DNA of 64,000 nt from Glaciecola blandensis (GTDB taxonomy: Bacteria > Pseudomonadota > Gammaproteobacteria > Enterobacterales > Alteromonadaceae): contig NZ_JAVRIE010000006.1 in assembly GCF_031846165.1 (NCBI RefSeq), positions 186,001-250,000 on the forward strand, written 5' to 3'. The number at the start of each line of letters is the position of its first letter. The stretch's first letter is position 1. The notes beneath the pieces are model-generated. The model was given only the letters and a program-made list of their open reading frames with translations. It did not search any database and was not told the DNA's origin. A program made the position numbers and the translations under genes. Positions 1 through 9,376 of the stretch are shown piece by piece.

Positions 1-504
1 GACGGCTAGGTGATCAGAAAAAACGCCAAGGCTTAAGTCTTTGGGCTCAAGTCCGTCTAACTTACGTGCTATTTTTAATAAATTGATGATATCAAGTAAC
101 GCGAAATAGTATGATTGGGAATCATCCCCAAGCGTATTTTCGTAGTAATCAAGAATGCTTTTATAGTGCGAGGCGGCTAATTGAAATTCTCCTGCATCCA
201 AGTAGGCGTGGGCTAGGTTTTGGCGCAGCAAATAGCTCGTCAGGTGGCGCTCACCATATTTTTTTCTACCAAGTTCATAGCTCAAGGTCGCAAGCTCAAG
301 AATGGTATCTGGTGATGCTTTCGCAGAATTAAGTTGTGTTTTATAGGCAGCAAAAGCCGTAGCGAAGGTTAGCGGTTCAGCTACTTCACTTGAGGCCGAC
401 TCAGAGCCAATAAACAGGGTCGCTAAAGCAACAGCCAGCACTTTTTGATGCTTGCTGAAACTATTCAACAACCGCTCTTCTTCCATGGTTTCGAAATCAA
501 TCAT
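1..504 (-). CDS. Partial TPR-like protein, runs off the left edge
   Basis: The minus-strand frame is open from an ATG at 504 to the window edge, giving 168 residues with no stop. A hydrophobic stretch near residues 23-36 could be a signal or membrane segment. It is followed by helical pairs with the spacing of tetratricopeptide repeats: small residues in a YELGRKKYGERH helix, then NLAHAYLDAGEFQLAASHYKSI. TPR proteins are scaffolds for protein interaction, and nothing here shows the partner. A second in-frame ATG lies at 486 and neither start has a clear ribosome site. A 14-bp palindrome lies just upstream at 522-535. The missing C-terminus prevents a better call. Confidence 0.6.
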   Translation of the reverse strand, partial: MIDFETMEEERLLNSFSKHQKVLAVALATLFIGSESASSEVAEPLTFATAFAAYKTQLNSAKASPDTILELATLSYELGRKKYGERHLTSYLLRQNLAHAYLDAGEFQLAASHYKSILDYYENTLGDDSQSYYFALLDIINLLKIARKLDGLEPKDLSLGVFSDHLAV

Positions 505-521
505 AATGTCTTTTACATCGT

Positions 522-535
522 CGGGCTTAAGCCCG
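522..535. repeat. 14-bp perfect palindrome
   Basis: CGGGCTTAAGCCCG reads identically on both strands. It lies 18 bases upstream of the leftward TPR gene, just downstream of an AT-rich stretch with a TATAAT-like box on the minus strand (547-552). It could be an operator or a small hairpin in the leader. There is no T-run, so it is not a terminator. Confidence 0.4.
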
Positions 536-670
536 TTATAGTTATAATTATATGTATCACATATATGTATTGCATTATCCCGCAGTGATTAGCGCATCAC
601 TGTGGGTAATTTTGTACTGCTTCCATGCTTCAATTTGCTTGTTTCAACTGGTGCCAATTTATGATGCGTT

Positions 671-1936
671 TTACTCACGCACAGTGCCATCTCCAAACAC
701 CACAAACTTCTGTGTCGTTAGAGATTCAGCCCCCATTGGACCGTAAGCATGTAGCTTACTAGTTGAGATGCCGATTTCAGCACCTAAACCAAGCTCGCCA
801 CCGTCGGAAAACCGAGATGACGCATTAACCATCACAACAGATGAATCAATTTCTTTAACAAAGCGCTGTGCTAGAGAAAAATCTTCGGTGACGATAACTT
901 CTGTATGTCCGGAACCATATTCGCGAATATGCTCAAATGCCTGCTCTTCATTTTTAACCACTCTAACGGCGATTTCTAATGCAAGATATTCAGCATGCCA
1001 ATCATCTTCATTGGCCTGCAGCGCAGCCTTGAAATATCCTATCGATTGCTCACAAGCATGCACCACTACTCGCTTAGACTCAAACATTTTCGCAACTTTG
1101 GGTAAAAATTCATCAGCGACATCTGTATGGACTAATAGGGTTTCAAGGGCATTACAGACACCTGTTCTTTGGGTTTTACCATTTTCCAAAATGGCCAGCG
1201 CTTTGTTTATATCTGCCGCTTTATCGACGAAAAGATGGCAAACCCCTTTAAAATGCTGGATGACAGGGATTCGACTATGTTCTGTAACGTAATTAATCAA
1301 ACCTTCGCCACCGCGCGGAATAACCAAATCTATGGTATGACTTAAGGTCAACATGGTCGCCATCACGTCACGATCAGCAAGCGGAATAACGGTCACAATA
1401 TCGGAACTGAGAGACATTTCGTGTAAAGATTGCTTCAAAATACTGGCTAGAGCCTGATTGCTATGTTGCGCCTCCTTACCACCTCGCAGAATGACCGCGT
1501 TACCCGATTTTAGGCACAAAGCCGCCGCATCAATCGTCACGTTCGGTCGCGACTCATAAATCATGGCAACAACACCAAGAGGGATCCGCATTTTCCCTAC
1601 TTGGATCCCTGACGCTTGAGGCTGCATATTTGAAATACTGCCTAAGAATTCAGGTTGAAAAGCAATTTGTTTCACCGCTTCTGCAATATTATGAATAGCA
1701 TGTTCGTCTAGCTTTAAGCGATCTAGCATCGCGGAGGAAATTTTAGCAGCTTCTGCATTTGCCATGTCTTTCTGATTTGCAGCTAAAATCTGTGGCACGT
1801 TATCTAGCAAGTTTTGTGCAATTAACAACAATAGAGCTTGGCGTTGTGCTGATGTGATCCCAGCAATTTGATGCTTCACCGCAGCCGCCCTTTTGGCAGT
1901 AGCAGTAATATCGAAAGAGATATTGGACTCAGTCAT
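671..1936 (-). CDS. proA: Glutamate-5-semialdehyde dehydrogenase (gamma-glutamyl phosphate reductase)
   Basis: This is the second enzyme of proline synthesis. It reduces gamma-glutamyl phosphate to glutamate-5-semialdehyde with NADPH in the cytoplasm. The 421 residues match the usual family length and cover the whole aldehyde-dehydrogenase-like fold. Visible family segments are SRPNVTIDAAALCLKSGNA, the IPRGGEGLI loop, the catalytic cysteine in QRTGVCNALET (about residue 256) and the C-terminal ELGLGAEIGISTSKLHA. Its start overlaps the proB stop by 8 bases, so the pair is probably one translationally coupled operon transcribed leftward. No intrinsic terminator was seen downstream. Confidence 0.96.
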   Translation of the reverse strand: MTESNISFDITATAKRAAAVKHQIAGITSAQRQALLLLIAQNLLDNVPQILAANQKDMANAEAAKISSAMLDRLKLDEHAIHNIAEAVKQIAFQPEFLGSISNMQPQASGIQVGKMRIPLGVVAMIYESRPNVTIDAAALCLKSGNAVILRGGKEAQHSNQALASILKQSLHEMSLSSDIVTVIPLADRDVMATMLTLSHTIDLVIPRGGEGLINYVTEHSRIPVIQHFKGVCHLFVDKAADINKALAILENGKTQRTGVCNALETLLVHTDVADEFLPKVAKMFESKRVVVHACEQSIGYFKAALQANEDDWHAEYLALEIAVRVVKNEEQAFEHIREYGSGHTEVIVTEDFSLAQRFVKEIDSSVVMVNASSRFSDGGELGLGAEIGISTSKLHAYGPMGAESLTTQKFVVFGDGTVRE

Positions 1937-3053
1937 GTGTATTTTTCCTGTATTTATTCACTAGCACCAAGTCATCACGATGAATGGCAGCTTCTCCATG
2001 ACAAAAGCCAAGTATCGCCTCTATGTCACTACTATTTTTACCTTGAATACCTTGTAGTTCGGCACTTGAATACAAACTAATGCCCTTTGCCACTACCTCA
2101 CCTTCAAATAATATATTCACTGCATCGCCGCCGAAAAAGTGACCGCTAACATCGACGATACCTACTGACAGTAATGATGCACCGGCATTTTTTAGGGCCT
2201 GAAATGCCCCCCCGTCAATATTGACATGTCCTTTGGCTTGCAAGGAGTGACTTAACCAATGATGGCGCGCCGATTGCGTACTTTGTTTCGCTTGAAATAG
2301 TGTGCCTGCGCACTGACCCTTGAGTAGGGCATCGAACACGTCTGCTTTTTGCCCATTCACTAAGAGGGTTTGAATACCGCTGTGCGTGCATTTTTCAGCA
2401 GCCTGAAGCTTGGTCACCATGCCACCTGTGCCGACAGCGGAGCCTGCACCACCGGCTAAGGCTTTGATCGAAGGTGTGACTTCGCCGACATGAGAAATCA
2501 ACTTCGCCGCAGGGTTTTTCCGAGGGTCGGCATCGAATAAACCATCAACATCAGTGCAAATAATAAGCGTGTCTGCTTGAGCAACCAATGCCGTATGCGC
2601 GCCTAAATTATCATTGTCGCCTACCTTAATTTCATCCACCGCCACCGTGTCATTTTCGTTAACGATAGGTAATGCCCCGTTCGCTAACAGTTCGCGTAAG
2701 GTATTCTTGACATTCACATATCGTTTGCGGTCATGGAGATCGTCAGAAGTAAGTAATATTTGTGCGCATGGAAAATCAAAAAAACGTGCCCAATTTGCCA
2801 TCATTTGGGTTTGTCCGATCGCGGCCATCGCTTGTTTTTCAGCAATGCTAGCTTTCATTCCAGTTTTTACGTATCGCCTACCAGCAGCAACGCTGCCTGA
2901 AGAAACCAATACGACTTCCTTGCCTTGTTGGCGACTAGACGTAATGAACTTTGCTATGGATAGAAGGAATTCGGCACTACAGCCTTTCCCATCAGGAGAA
3001 ACTAGGGCGCTGCCTACTTTGATTACAGCCCTTTGCCATGTAAACGAGGTCAT
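1929..3053 (-). CDS. proB: Glutamate 5-kinase
   Basis: This enzyme phosphorylates glutamate to gamma-glutamyl phosphate, the committed and usually proline-inhibited step of proline synthesis. The N-terminal amino-acid-kinase domain (about residues 5-255) shows VIKVGSALV, the VSSGSVAAG loop and the substrate segment IVNENDTVAVDEIKVGDND. A C-terminal PUA-like domain (about 275-360) is present, as in the E. coli enzyme. The 374-residue length is normal. It is first in a proB-proA operon and overlaps proA by 8 bases. A TATAAT box on the minus strand at 3155-3160 is a candidate -10, but no convincing -35 was found. Confidence 0.96.
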   Translation of the reverse strand: MTSFTWQRAVIKVGSALVSPDGKGCSAEFLLSIAKFITSSRQQGKEVVLVSSGSVAAGRRYVKTGMKASIAEKQAMAAIGQTQMMANWARFFDFPCAQILLTSDDLHDRKRYVNVKNTLRELLANGALPIVNENDTVAVDEIKVGDNDNLGAHTALVAQADTLIICTDVDGLFDADPRKNPAAKLISHVGEVTPSIKALAGGAGSAVGTGGMVTKLQAAEKCTHSGIQTLLVNGQKADVFDALLKGQCAGTLFQAKQSTQSARHHWLSHSLQAKGHVNIDGGAFQALKNAGASLLSVGIVDVSGHFFGGDAVNILFEGEVVAKGISLYSSAELQGIQGKNSSDIEAILGFCHGEAAIHRDDLVLVNKYRKNTHD

Positions 3054-3126
3054 GAGTTAATATTTGTTACAAAATATATATATGCTCTGAGAATACTGAA
3101 AAACTGCGGCTAAACAAGAAAAAACA

Positions 3127-3150
3127 GCGCTTTCTTTAGAAAAAAAGCGC
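3127..3150. repeat. Inverted repeat in the proB / peptidase divergent region
   Basis: GCGCTTT at 3127-3133 pairs with AAAGCGC at 3144-3150 around a 10-base loop. It lies just downstream of the candidate proB -10 box, so in the proB leader it could form a small hairpin. It has no T-tract on either strand and is not called a terminator. Its function is unknown. Confidence 0.35.
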
Positions 3151-3313
3151 ACAAATTATAAGGGAATATGCAGGGACACTTTTCTTTGAAGGTAAAGTCG
3201 ATACAATAGTAAGAAAAAAACGAACTAATAAATAAGTAGTGGGTGACTGTAGACTACAATCTGCATGCAAAGCCAAGCAAACGCTACTGCTCTTCGGTGA
3301 CAGGGAAAAACAA

Positions 3314-5809
3314 ATGAGACTAAAACGAACTTCGCTTTTTGCGACAGTATTTACTTTATTGTCTGCAGCAAGCGTAATCGCTACAAACGTGCATGCAAGT
3401 TCTGCTATTAAACAAACCAAAGGCGACTTTGAAGACAAATTTCGCCAATTAGATGAAGCGCTACCGACACCAAATGTATATCGAAATGCAGCGGGTGAGC
3501 CAGGTCACATGTACTGGCAACAGAAAGTAGACTACGTTATTGATGTAAAACTCGACGAAGAGAAGCGTCGTTTAAGTGCTAGCCAAACCATCACTTATCA
3601 AAATAACTCTCCGGATACACTCAAGTATTTGTGGATCCAACTCGACCAAAACAAGTTTCGTGAAGACTCGATGTCAGCGCTTACCACCACGTTTGGCGGC
3701 ATTGGCAACCGAGGTCCTGCGACTCAGGGGGCCAGCGGTGATACTCCAGCACGCTTAAGCCTTGGTGCATTGCGCAGACAGCAATTTGTTGAAGATACTG
3801 AACTTGGTTACGATTTACAAAAAATCACCGACACCAATGGTAATGCCCTAAAGTATGTTGTTGTAGGTACCTTAATGCGTGTAGATTTACCTACACCATT
3901 AAAGCCGAATACAAGCACTCAATTTAATATTGATTTTGCGTTTAACATTGTTGAAGAAGATGCTGTTTCAGCCCGTTCAGGCTACGAGCATTTCCCTGAT
4001 GACGCACGCGACGGTGGTAACGATATATTCTTATTAGCGCAGTGGTTCCCGCGTTTAGCTGCCTATACTGATTACGAAGCATGGACTAATAAAGAGTTTA
4101 TTGGTCGCGGTGAATTCACCCTAGAGTTTGGTAATTACGATGTGAGCATCACCGTTCCAGCTGACCATGTGGTTTCTTCAACAGGTGCCTTGGCGAATCC
4201 AAACGATGTGCTAACGAAAACACAGCGTGATCGCTTAAAGAAAGCCGAAACAGCCAAACGACCAGTATTCATCGTGACTGAAGAAGAAGCCTTAGATAAC
4301 GAAAAAGACGGTACCAGCAAAACAAAAACGTGGCGCTTCAAAGCCGAAAAAGTCAGAGATTTCGCTTGGGCTAGTTCACGCAAATTTATGTGGGATGCAA
4401 AAGGTTATCAACAAGGTGGCGAAGATCAACCACTGGTAATGGCAATGTCTTTCTACCCGAAAGAGGGTGGCGATTTATGGAAAAAGTACAGCACAGAGTC
4501 TGTCATCCATACCATGGAAGTATACAGCCGATTCTCATTTGATTACCCATATCCAGTTGCCCAATCAGTTAATGGTCCAGTGGGCGGCATGGAATACCCA
4601 ATGATCACTTTCAATGGCCCACGCACAGAACTACAAGACGATGGCGAGCGCACGTATTCCTTAGCGGAAAAACGCTTTTTGATTGGTGTCGTTATTCACG
4701 AAGTAGGTCATATTTACTTCCCAATGATTGTGAACTCAGACGAGCGCCAATGGACGTGGATGGATGAAGGTTTAAATAGCTTCTTAGATGGCGTTGCTGG
4801 TCGTGAATGGGACCCAAAAATTCCATGGGGTGTTGAGCCGCGCGATATTACTGGCTACATGAAATCCAGTACTCAGGTGCCAATTATGACGCAATCTGAT
4901 TCAGTGCTTCGCCTTGGACCTAATGCCTATACTAAGCCTGCTGCAGCCTTAAATATTTTGCGAGAGACTATTCTTGGTCGCGAGTTATTTGATTTTGCGT
5001 TTAAAGAGTATGCACAACGTTGGATGTACAAGCGCCCAACCCCTGCTGACTTTTTCCGTACCATGGAAGAAGCTTCTGGTGTCGACCTAGATTGGTTCTG
5101 GCGCGGATGGTTTTATTCAACTGACCACGTAGATATCTCACTTGATCATGTTTATAAACTGCGTTTAGACACTGAAGATCCTGACATCGATTTTGCTCGC
5201 CAGCGTCAAGTTGAGTTAGACAAACCATTGTCACTTACTGATGAGCGCAACAAAGCCGAAGGCATCGAATTGTGGGTAGATCGCAACGATGACGTTTCAG
5301 ACTTCTATGACGAAAACGATCCTTGGACCGTTACCAACAAAGAGCGCAATAAATACCGCAAATTCTTGAGTAAAATGGATCCTTGGGAGAAGCGCGTCTT
5401 CGAGAGAGCTATTAAAGAAGACAAGAACTACTACGTTCTCGACTTCTCAAACAAGGGTGGTTTGGTAATGCCAATTATTCTTGAGCTTGAGTTTGAAGAT
5501 GGTAAAAAAGAAAACATGTATATTCCTGCTGAAATTTGGCGCAGAACTCCGAAAGCTGTATCAAAGCTTATTGTGACGGAGAAAGGTCAGATACTTAAAT
5601 CGGTCACTGTTGATCCGCGTTGGGAAACTGCAGATGTAGATATTGAAAATAACCATTATCCACGTCGAATCATTCCTTCTAGAATTGAAGCATACAAAAG
5701 CAAAAAGAATACAAGCGGTGTTCGTCGTGACTTAATGCAAGACAGTAAAACAAAACTTAAGTCCGATGCTGAAATCGAGAAAAAAGCTGCGGAAGAAGAA
5801 GATAATTAA
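3314..5809 (+). CDS. Secreted M1-family zinc metallopeptidase
   Basis: This is an aminopeptidase-type metalloprotease, probably periplasmic or outer-surface. The zinc site is complete: HEVGH at about residues 462-466 and the third ligand Glu at about 485 (HEXXH-X18-E). The upstream GGMEY at about 424 matches the GxMEN substrate loop of M1 peptidases. The start at 3314 was preferred to an in-frame codon at 3239 because it follows an AGGG ribosome site and opens a signal peptide (MRLKRTSLFATVF...HA). The product is 831 residues, with a charged tail of Lys and Glu. It is joined to the next gene by a TAATG overlap. Confidence 0.9.
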   Translation: MRLKRTSLFATVFTLLSAASVIATNVHASSAIKQTKGDFEDKFRQLDEALPTPNVYRNAAGEPGHMYWQQKVDYVIDVKLDEEKRRLSASQTITYQNNSPDTLKYLWIQLDQNKFREDSMSALTTTFGGIGNRGPATQGASGDTPARLSLGALRRQQFVEDTELGYDLQKITDTNGNALKYVVVGTLMRVDLPTPLKPNTSTQFNIDFAFNIVEEDAVSARSGYEHFPDDARDGGNDIFLLAQWFPRLAAYTDYEAWTNKEFIGRGEFTLEFGNYDVSITVPADHVVSSTGALANPNDVLTKTQRDRLKKAETAKRPVFIVTEEEALDNEKDGTSKTKTWRFKAEKVRDFAWASSRKFMWDAKGYQQGGEDQPLVMAMSFYPKEGGDLWKKYSTESVIHTMEVYSRFSFDYPYPVAQSVNGPVGGMEYPMITFNGPRTELQDDGERTYSLAEKRFLIGVVIHEVGHIYFPMIVNSDERQWTWMDEGLNSFLDGVAGREWDPKIPWGVEPRDITGYMKSSTQVPIMTQSDSVLRLGPNAYTKPAAALNILRETILGRELFDFAFKEYAQRWMYKRPTPADFFRTMEEASGVDLDWFWRGWFYSTDHVDISLDHVYKLRLDTEDPDIDFARQRQVELDKPLSLTDERNKAEGIELWVDRNDDVSDFYDENDPWTVTNKERNKYRKFLSKMDPWEKRVFERAIKEDKNYYVLDFSNKGGLVMPIILELEFEDGKKENMYIPAEIWRRTPKAVSKLIVTEKGQILKSVTVDPRWETADVDIENNHYPRRIIPSRIEAYKSKKNTSGVRRDLMQDSKTKLKSDAEIEKKAAEEEDN

Positions 5810-6375
5810 TGCAAAAGGTTTTCTTTTCGAATGTAGCACGGTCAAGCCGAGTGGCAGCAATGTCACTGGCTTTGTCAGTCTGTATGGCGTTTACTTTAGT
5901 GGCAAGCGTATTACAGGTCAGTGAAGTCGCTGCGCATCAACAAAAGATGGCGATAAGTACTGTGTTGTTTAATCCTCGCACTCAAAATATAGAGATCATG
6001 CATCGTTTCAATCTGCATGATGCTGAGCATGCGGTAAAAGAGATCTTTGATGGTAAGGCTGACATTATCGCGAATGAAACAACGCAAGCCGACTTTGCGA
6101 AATATGTCACCGAACGCTTTGCAATTTACACCTTAGATCATAAAGCATTAGGACTTAGTTTTGTCGGCACCGAATTAGACGGTAAGCACTTTTGGGTTTA
6201 TCAAGAGGCGCCAGCACCAGAAAGCTTAGATGGCATGGTTATCGAACATAATGCTTTAAGAGATATCTGGCACAAACAGACAAATACGATTAATGTAGAG
6301 GGTATGGGCGATATTCAAACTTTAACGTTTACCGATAACACGGAATTGTTGAGTGTTGAATTTAAACATCATTAA
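5809..6375 (+). CDS. DUF6702-type secreted protein
   Basis: This 188-residue protein has an N-terminal hydrophobic export signal (about residues 12-40). Its body, starting at AHQQKMAISTVLFN and including IEIMHRFNLHDAEH, resembles the DUF6702 family, whose function is unknown. The ATG shares one base with the stop of the M1 peptidase, so translation is probably coupled. The pairing suggests that the two exported proteins work in one process, perhaps envelope protein turnover; that is inference. The family assignment is from recalled pattern and was not searched. Confidence 0.7.
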   Translation: MQKVFFSNVARSSRVAAMSLALSVCMAFTLVASVLQVSEVAAHQQKMAISTVLFNPRTQNIEIMHRFNLHDAEHAVKEIFDGKADIIANETTQADFAKYVTERFAIYTLDHKALGLSFVGTELDGKHFWVYQEAPAPESLDGMVIEHNALRDIWHKQTNTINVEGMGDIQTLTFTDNTELLSVEFKHH

Positions 6376-6398
6376 TTAAAAATCCGTAAGGAAATGCT

Positions 6399-6680
6399 AT
6401 GTCAGATAAGCAATACCGACCTTTAGACGAATTTAAGAATAAGAAGAATATAGTTTGGGTGCTCATGTCTGCATCTATGTGCTTCTTCATTCTTTTTGTA
6501 CTATTCACTGGCACGAGTGTCGGCATTATTGGCTCGGTGTATAGCGTAATGTTATGGACAGGTATTTTTGGTGGTGTACTAGCGCGCTATTTTGACAAAA
6601 ATGGCTGGTTAGGCTTTGGTGTTGGCAGTGTGATAGGCATGGGATGTTTTATTCTTGCTCCTATTATTCTTGCCGCCTAA
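6399..6680 (+). CDS. Small membrane protein of unknown function
   Basis: The 93-residue product has a charged N-terminus (DKQYRPLDEFKNKKN). Two or three hydrophobic helices follow, at about residues 18-38, 41-61 and 70-92, and the last is glycine-rich (GFGVGSVIGMGCF). It lies 23 bases downstream of the DUF6702 gene and just upstream of the ABC1 kinase, which is in the same frame, so it is very likely in the same transcript. The family is not recognised. AAGGAA ahead of the ATG serves as ribosome site. Confidence 0.65.
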   Translation: MSDKQYRPLDEFKNKKNIVWVLMSASMCFFILFVLFTGTSVGIIGSVYSVMLWTGIFGGVLARYFDKNGWLGFGVGSVIGMGCFILAPIILAA

Positions 6681-6689
6681 GAGCACACT

Positions 6690-8036
6690 CTGAAACCCCG
6701 AAAAGTTCCCTCTAGCCGCTTAGCTCGGTTTGCGAAGTTAAGTGGCCTAGCCGGTGCTGTCACCGGTAATATTCTAAAAGGCACGGCTAAACAGCTCCTC
6801 AATGGCGAGCGACCATCATTTTCTCAGTCTTTGCTGACTACCGACAACGCGAACTCTATCACAGAACGATTGGCTCACATGCGCGGAGCAGCAATGAAGC
6901 TTGGTCAATTGCTATCCATGGATGCGGGAGAGTTATTACCGGCGGAGTGGGAACCTATTCTTTCTCGATTGCGCCAAAACGCAGATGCGATGCCTAAAAC
7001 ACAGTTAGTCGCTACCTTAGAAAATGCATGGGGCAAAGAGTGGCATAAACAATTTGCCTACTTTTCGCTGGAACCGATTGCCGCTGCGAGTATTGGTCAA
7101 GTGCATCGCGCTAAATTGCATGATGGTCGAGAGTTGGCAATCAAAGTGCAATATCCCGGCGTGAGAGAGAGCATCGATAGCGATATAGACAACGTCGTCG
7201 GTTTAATTAAATTAACCGGTGCGCTGCCCAAGCATATCAATATCGACCCTTTATTAGATGAAGCCAAAGCCCAATTAAAAACCGAAGCAGACTATTTGCA
7301 AGAAGCTCAGTTTCTTAAAGCCTACCGAGAGGATCTAGCCCAGAACGAACACTTTATTGTGCCTTTCGTTGTTGACGAGCTTACAAGTAGTGACATTCTT
7401 GCGATGGAATATGTAGAGGGTAGCAGTATCAGCTCTTTAGATGAGGGGATTAGTGGCGAGCAGCATCAAGTACTAGCGAACGATATTTGTGAAAAACTAA
7501 TGGCGCTGACATATATCGAGCTATTTGACACTCAGTTAATGCAAAGTGACCCTAATTTTGCCAACTATCTCTATCAAAAGGACTCAGGAAAAATTGTCTT
7601 GTTAGATTTCGGTGCTTGTAGAACCCTGAGTGACCATACATCTGAGCACTACAAGGCCATGGCGATAGCGATGCAAAACCAAGATCGAAAAGGCATGGAG
7701 CTAGCGCTTCTTGAGTTAGGATTGATTGACAAAAACATGTCTAGCAAGGTCACTGATATCATTTTAAACGCATGCACCATTGCAAGTGAGTGCCTACAAA
7801 CTAAGTATGCTAACGAAACATACAATATCAAAGCGCAAGGCTTGATAAAGCGAATACAAAACGAAACCATACCGCTCATTGCAGATAGAACAGCAACCGC
7901 GACACCAAAGTTCGATGTGGCGTTGGTCAACAGAAAAATTACAGGTATGGTACTGTTGGCAAATAAATTGGGCGCAGGATTAGATTTCAAATCTGCTTTA
8001 GCACCTTACATAAGCCCTGTGGTAATCAAAGACTAA
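6690..8036 (+). CDS. ABC1/UbiB-type atypical kinase, apparent CTG start
   Basis: This is an AarF/ABC1/ADCK-family protein. Family members are atypical kinases or ATPases, many of them tied to quinone metabolism. The hallmark RGAAMKLGQLLSMD (KxGQ motif), the Ala-rich AAASIGQVHRA loop, LAIKVQYPGV and the LLDFGACR metal-binding segment are all present. The first conventional start (TTG at 6831) would remove about 47 residues that match the family N-terminus: VPSSRLARFAKLSGLAGAV. The frame is open back to the preceding stop, and the only plausible initiator is CTG at 6690, which follows TAAGAG with 6-base spacing. This gives 448 residues. The catalytic region is certain; the start is inferred. 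Confidence 0.85.
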   Translation: MKPRKVPSSRLARFAKLSGLAGAVTGNILKGTAKQLLNGERPSFSQSLLTTDNANSITERLAHMRGAAMKLGQLLSMDAGELLPAEWEPILSRLRQNADAMPKTQLVATLENAWGKEWHKQFAYFSLEPIAAASIGQVHRAKLHDGRELAIKVQYPGVRESIDSDIDNVVGLIKLTGALPKHINIDPLLDEAKAQLKTEADYLQEAQFLKAYREDLAQNEHFIVPFVVDELTSSDILAMEYVEGSSISSLDEGISGEQHQVLANDICEKLMALTYIELFDTQLMQSDPNFANYLYQKDSGKIVLLDFGACRTLSDHTSEHYKAMAIAMQNQDRKGMELALLELGLIDKNMSSKVTDIILNACTIASECLQTKYANETYNIKAQGLIKRIQNETIPLIADRTATATPKFDVALVNRKITGMVLLANKLGAGLDFKSALAPYISPVVIKD

Positions 8037-8067
8037 ACAAACACTTGGACGTGTGAAAAGGAGCAAC

Positions 8068-9135
8068 ATGGATACAATACTAGCGCTGGGTTTAGCACTT
8101 GTTCCCTTTATGCTAACAATACTTTTTGTTGTGTTCTTCTTGATAGGTGCCCATAAAGTGTTGCTGGGTGACAAAAGCATGCACCCCGATGCAAAGCTCC
8201 CACGGAAACTGATACTACTACTCTTGTATATTGTGGGTTTAATTGCGATAGCCATTGCTTTGCCTGTTACCGAAAGCACGCGAAACCAAGTAATTAGCCT
8301 TATTGGTATTCTACTTTCTGGTGTTATTGCGTTTAGCTCAACGACTATTGTTGCCAATGTTATGGCAGGCATTGTACTACGCTTCACCAAGCCATTTAGA
8401 ACCGGCGATTTCATTCGTGTTGAAGGTTATTTTGGTCGAGTCACTGAAAAGGGTTTGTTTGATACCGAAATTCAAACCGAACAGCGAGAACTCATTGCGT
8501 TTACCAACTCTTACCTAACGTCACATCCATTGCAGGTTGTGCGCTCTTCAGGAACGATCATTTCAGCCAGCCTCTCGCTGGGTTATGACGTTCACCACGA
8601 CCGTATAGACACACTACTACTGAAGGCCGCTGAATCAAGCGAGCTCAGTGATCCGTTTGTTCAAATCATTGAACTTGGTGATCACGCAATTACTTATCGC
8701 GTGTCTGGTTTGTTAACGGAAGTAAAAAGCATGATTTCGGCACGCTCTCGTTTGTATGCCAATATTTTAGATGTACTGCATGACGATAAAATTGAAATCG
8801 TTTCTCCGGGCTTTATGAATCAACGTAAACTGCCAGATGACATGGTTGTACTGCCAGCAAAAGCAAGAGCCAAAGTAAAAGTGAAAGTGAAAGAAGACGA
8901 AAAGCTGCCAGAGGATCTGATCTTTGACAAGGCTGAGCAAGCCGAAACGAAAGAACGCTCAGAGCAAGAACTACTAAAACAAATCGGCCAGCTAGAAATT
9001 GATTTGAAAGCAGCCGAAGGCGACAAGAAGGTGAGTATTCAAAACCAGCTAACCGCGACTCAAGAAGCCTTAGCAATTTTACAAGCACCCGAGATTATTG
9101 ATGAAGACCGGCCATCTGCAGATAAGACAGATTAG
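8068..9135 (+). CDS. MscS-family mechanosensitive ion channel
   Basis: This is an inner-membrane channel likely to release solutes on hypo-osmotic shock. Hydrophobic helices occupy roughly residues 5-30, 50-68 and 75-105. They are followed by the MscS beta-domain signature VLRFTKPFRTGDFIRVEGYFGRV. After about residue 255 there is a long charged tail rich in Lys and Glu (KVKVKVKEDEK...), with coiled-coil character, which is unusual for the short MscS type. The ATG at 8068 is chosen over a GTG at 8053 because AAGGAGC sits right before it. It is last in the colinear cluster that begins with the M1 peptidase. Confidence 0.85.
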   Translation: MDTILALGLALVPFMLTILFVVFFLIGAHKVLLGDKSMHPDAKLPRKLILLLLYIVGLIAIAIALPVTESTRNQVISLIGILLSGVIAFSSTTIVANVMAGIVLRFTKPFRTGDFIRVEGYFGRVTEKGLFDTEIQTEQRELIAFTNSYLTSHPLQVVRSSGTIISASLSLGYDVHHDRIDTLLLKAAESSELSDPFVQIIELGDHAITYRVSGLLTEVKSMISARSRLYANILDVLHDDKIEIVSPGFMNQRKLPDDMVVLPAKARAKVKVKVKEDEKLPEDLIFDKAEQAETKERSEQELLKQIGQLEIDLKAAEGDKKVSIQNQLTATQEALAILQAPEIIDEDRPSADKTD

Positions 9136-9226
9136 GTTGAATTTTACTAGCTCGTATCTGATCTGACACTTCGAAAGAAAAGCGTAGACCTAATTTGGTT
9201 GGCTGCTCCAAGGCAGTTTCTTGCTC

Positions 9227-9295
9227 GTCACCACCGCGAACCCCTACGTCATTACCGCGAACCCCTACGTCATTACCGCGAAGGCGGTAATCTCC
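9227..9295 (+). repeat. REP-like element with 21-bp tandem units (copy A)
   Basis: Units start at 9227, 9248 and 9269. The first two are 21 bases each and nearly identical (GTCA..ACCGCGAACCCCTAC). The third unit continues into a palindrome: ATTACCGC (9272-9279), spacer GAAG, GCGGTAAT (9284-9291). This resembles the widespread bacterial palindromes that contain a GTCATTCCTGCGCAGG core. Copy B lies inverted at 9377-9408. Confidence 0.7.
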
Positions 9296-9376
9296 AAAAC
9301 AGCATAGTAAATTAAAAAAGCAGAACTATTTCAAAAATATAAAGCTAATTGCTATTGAAATATTTCTTGTGTGGCC

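Noticed and set aside
552..746. 64-codon rightward reading frame
   Set aside because: It overlaps the end of proA on the other strand, has no ribosome site and no protein-like pattern.
2614..3060. 148-codon rightward frame inside proB
   Set aside because: Antisense to a clear proB; its Ser/Thr-rich content is typical of a shadow frame.
3239..3313. N-terminal extension of the M1 peptidase
   Set aside because: The 25 extra residues would precede the signal peptide and have no ribosome site.
9227..9295. Possible CRISPR array
   Set aside because: Units are contiguous 21-bp tandem copies without spacers, and no cas gene is near.
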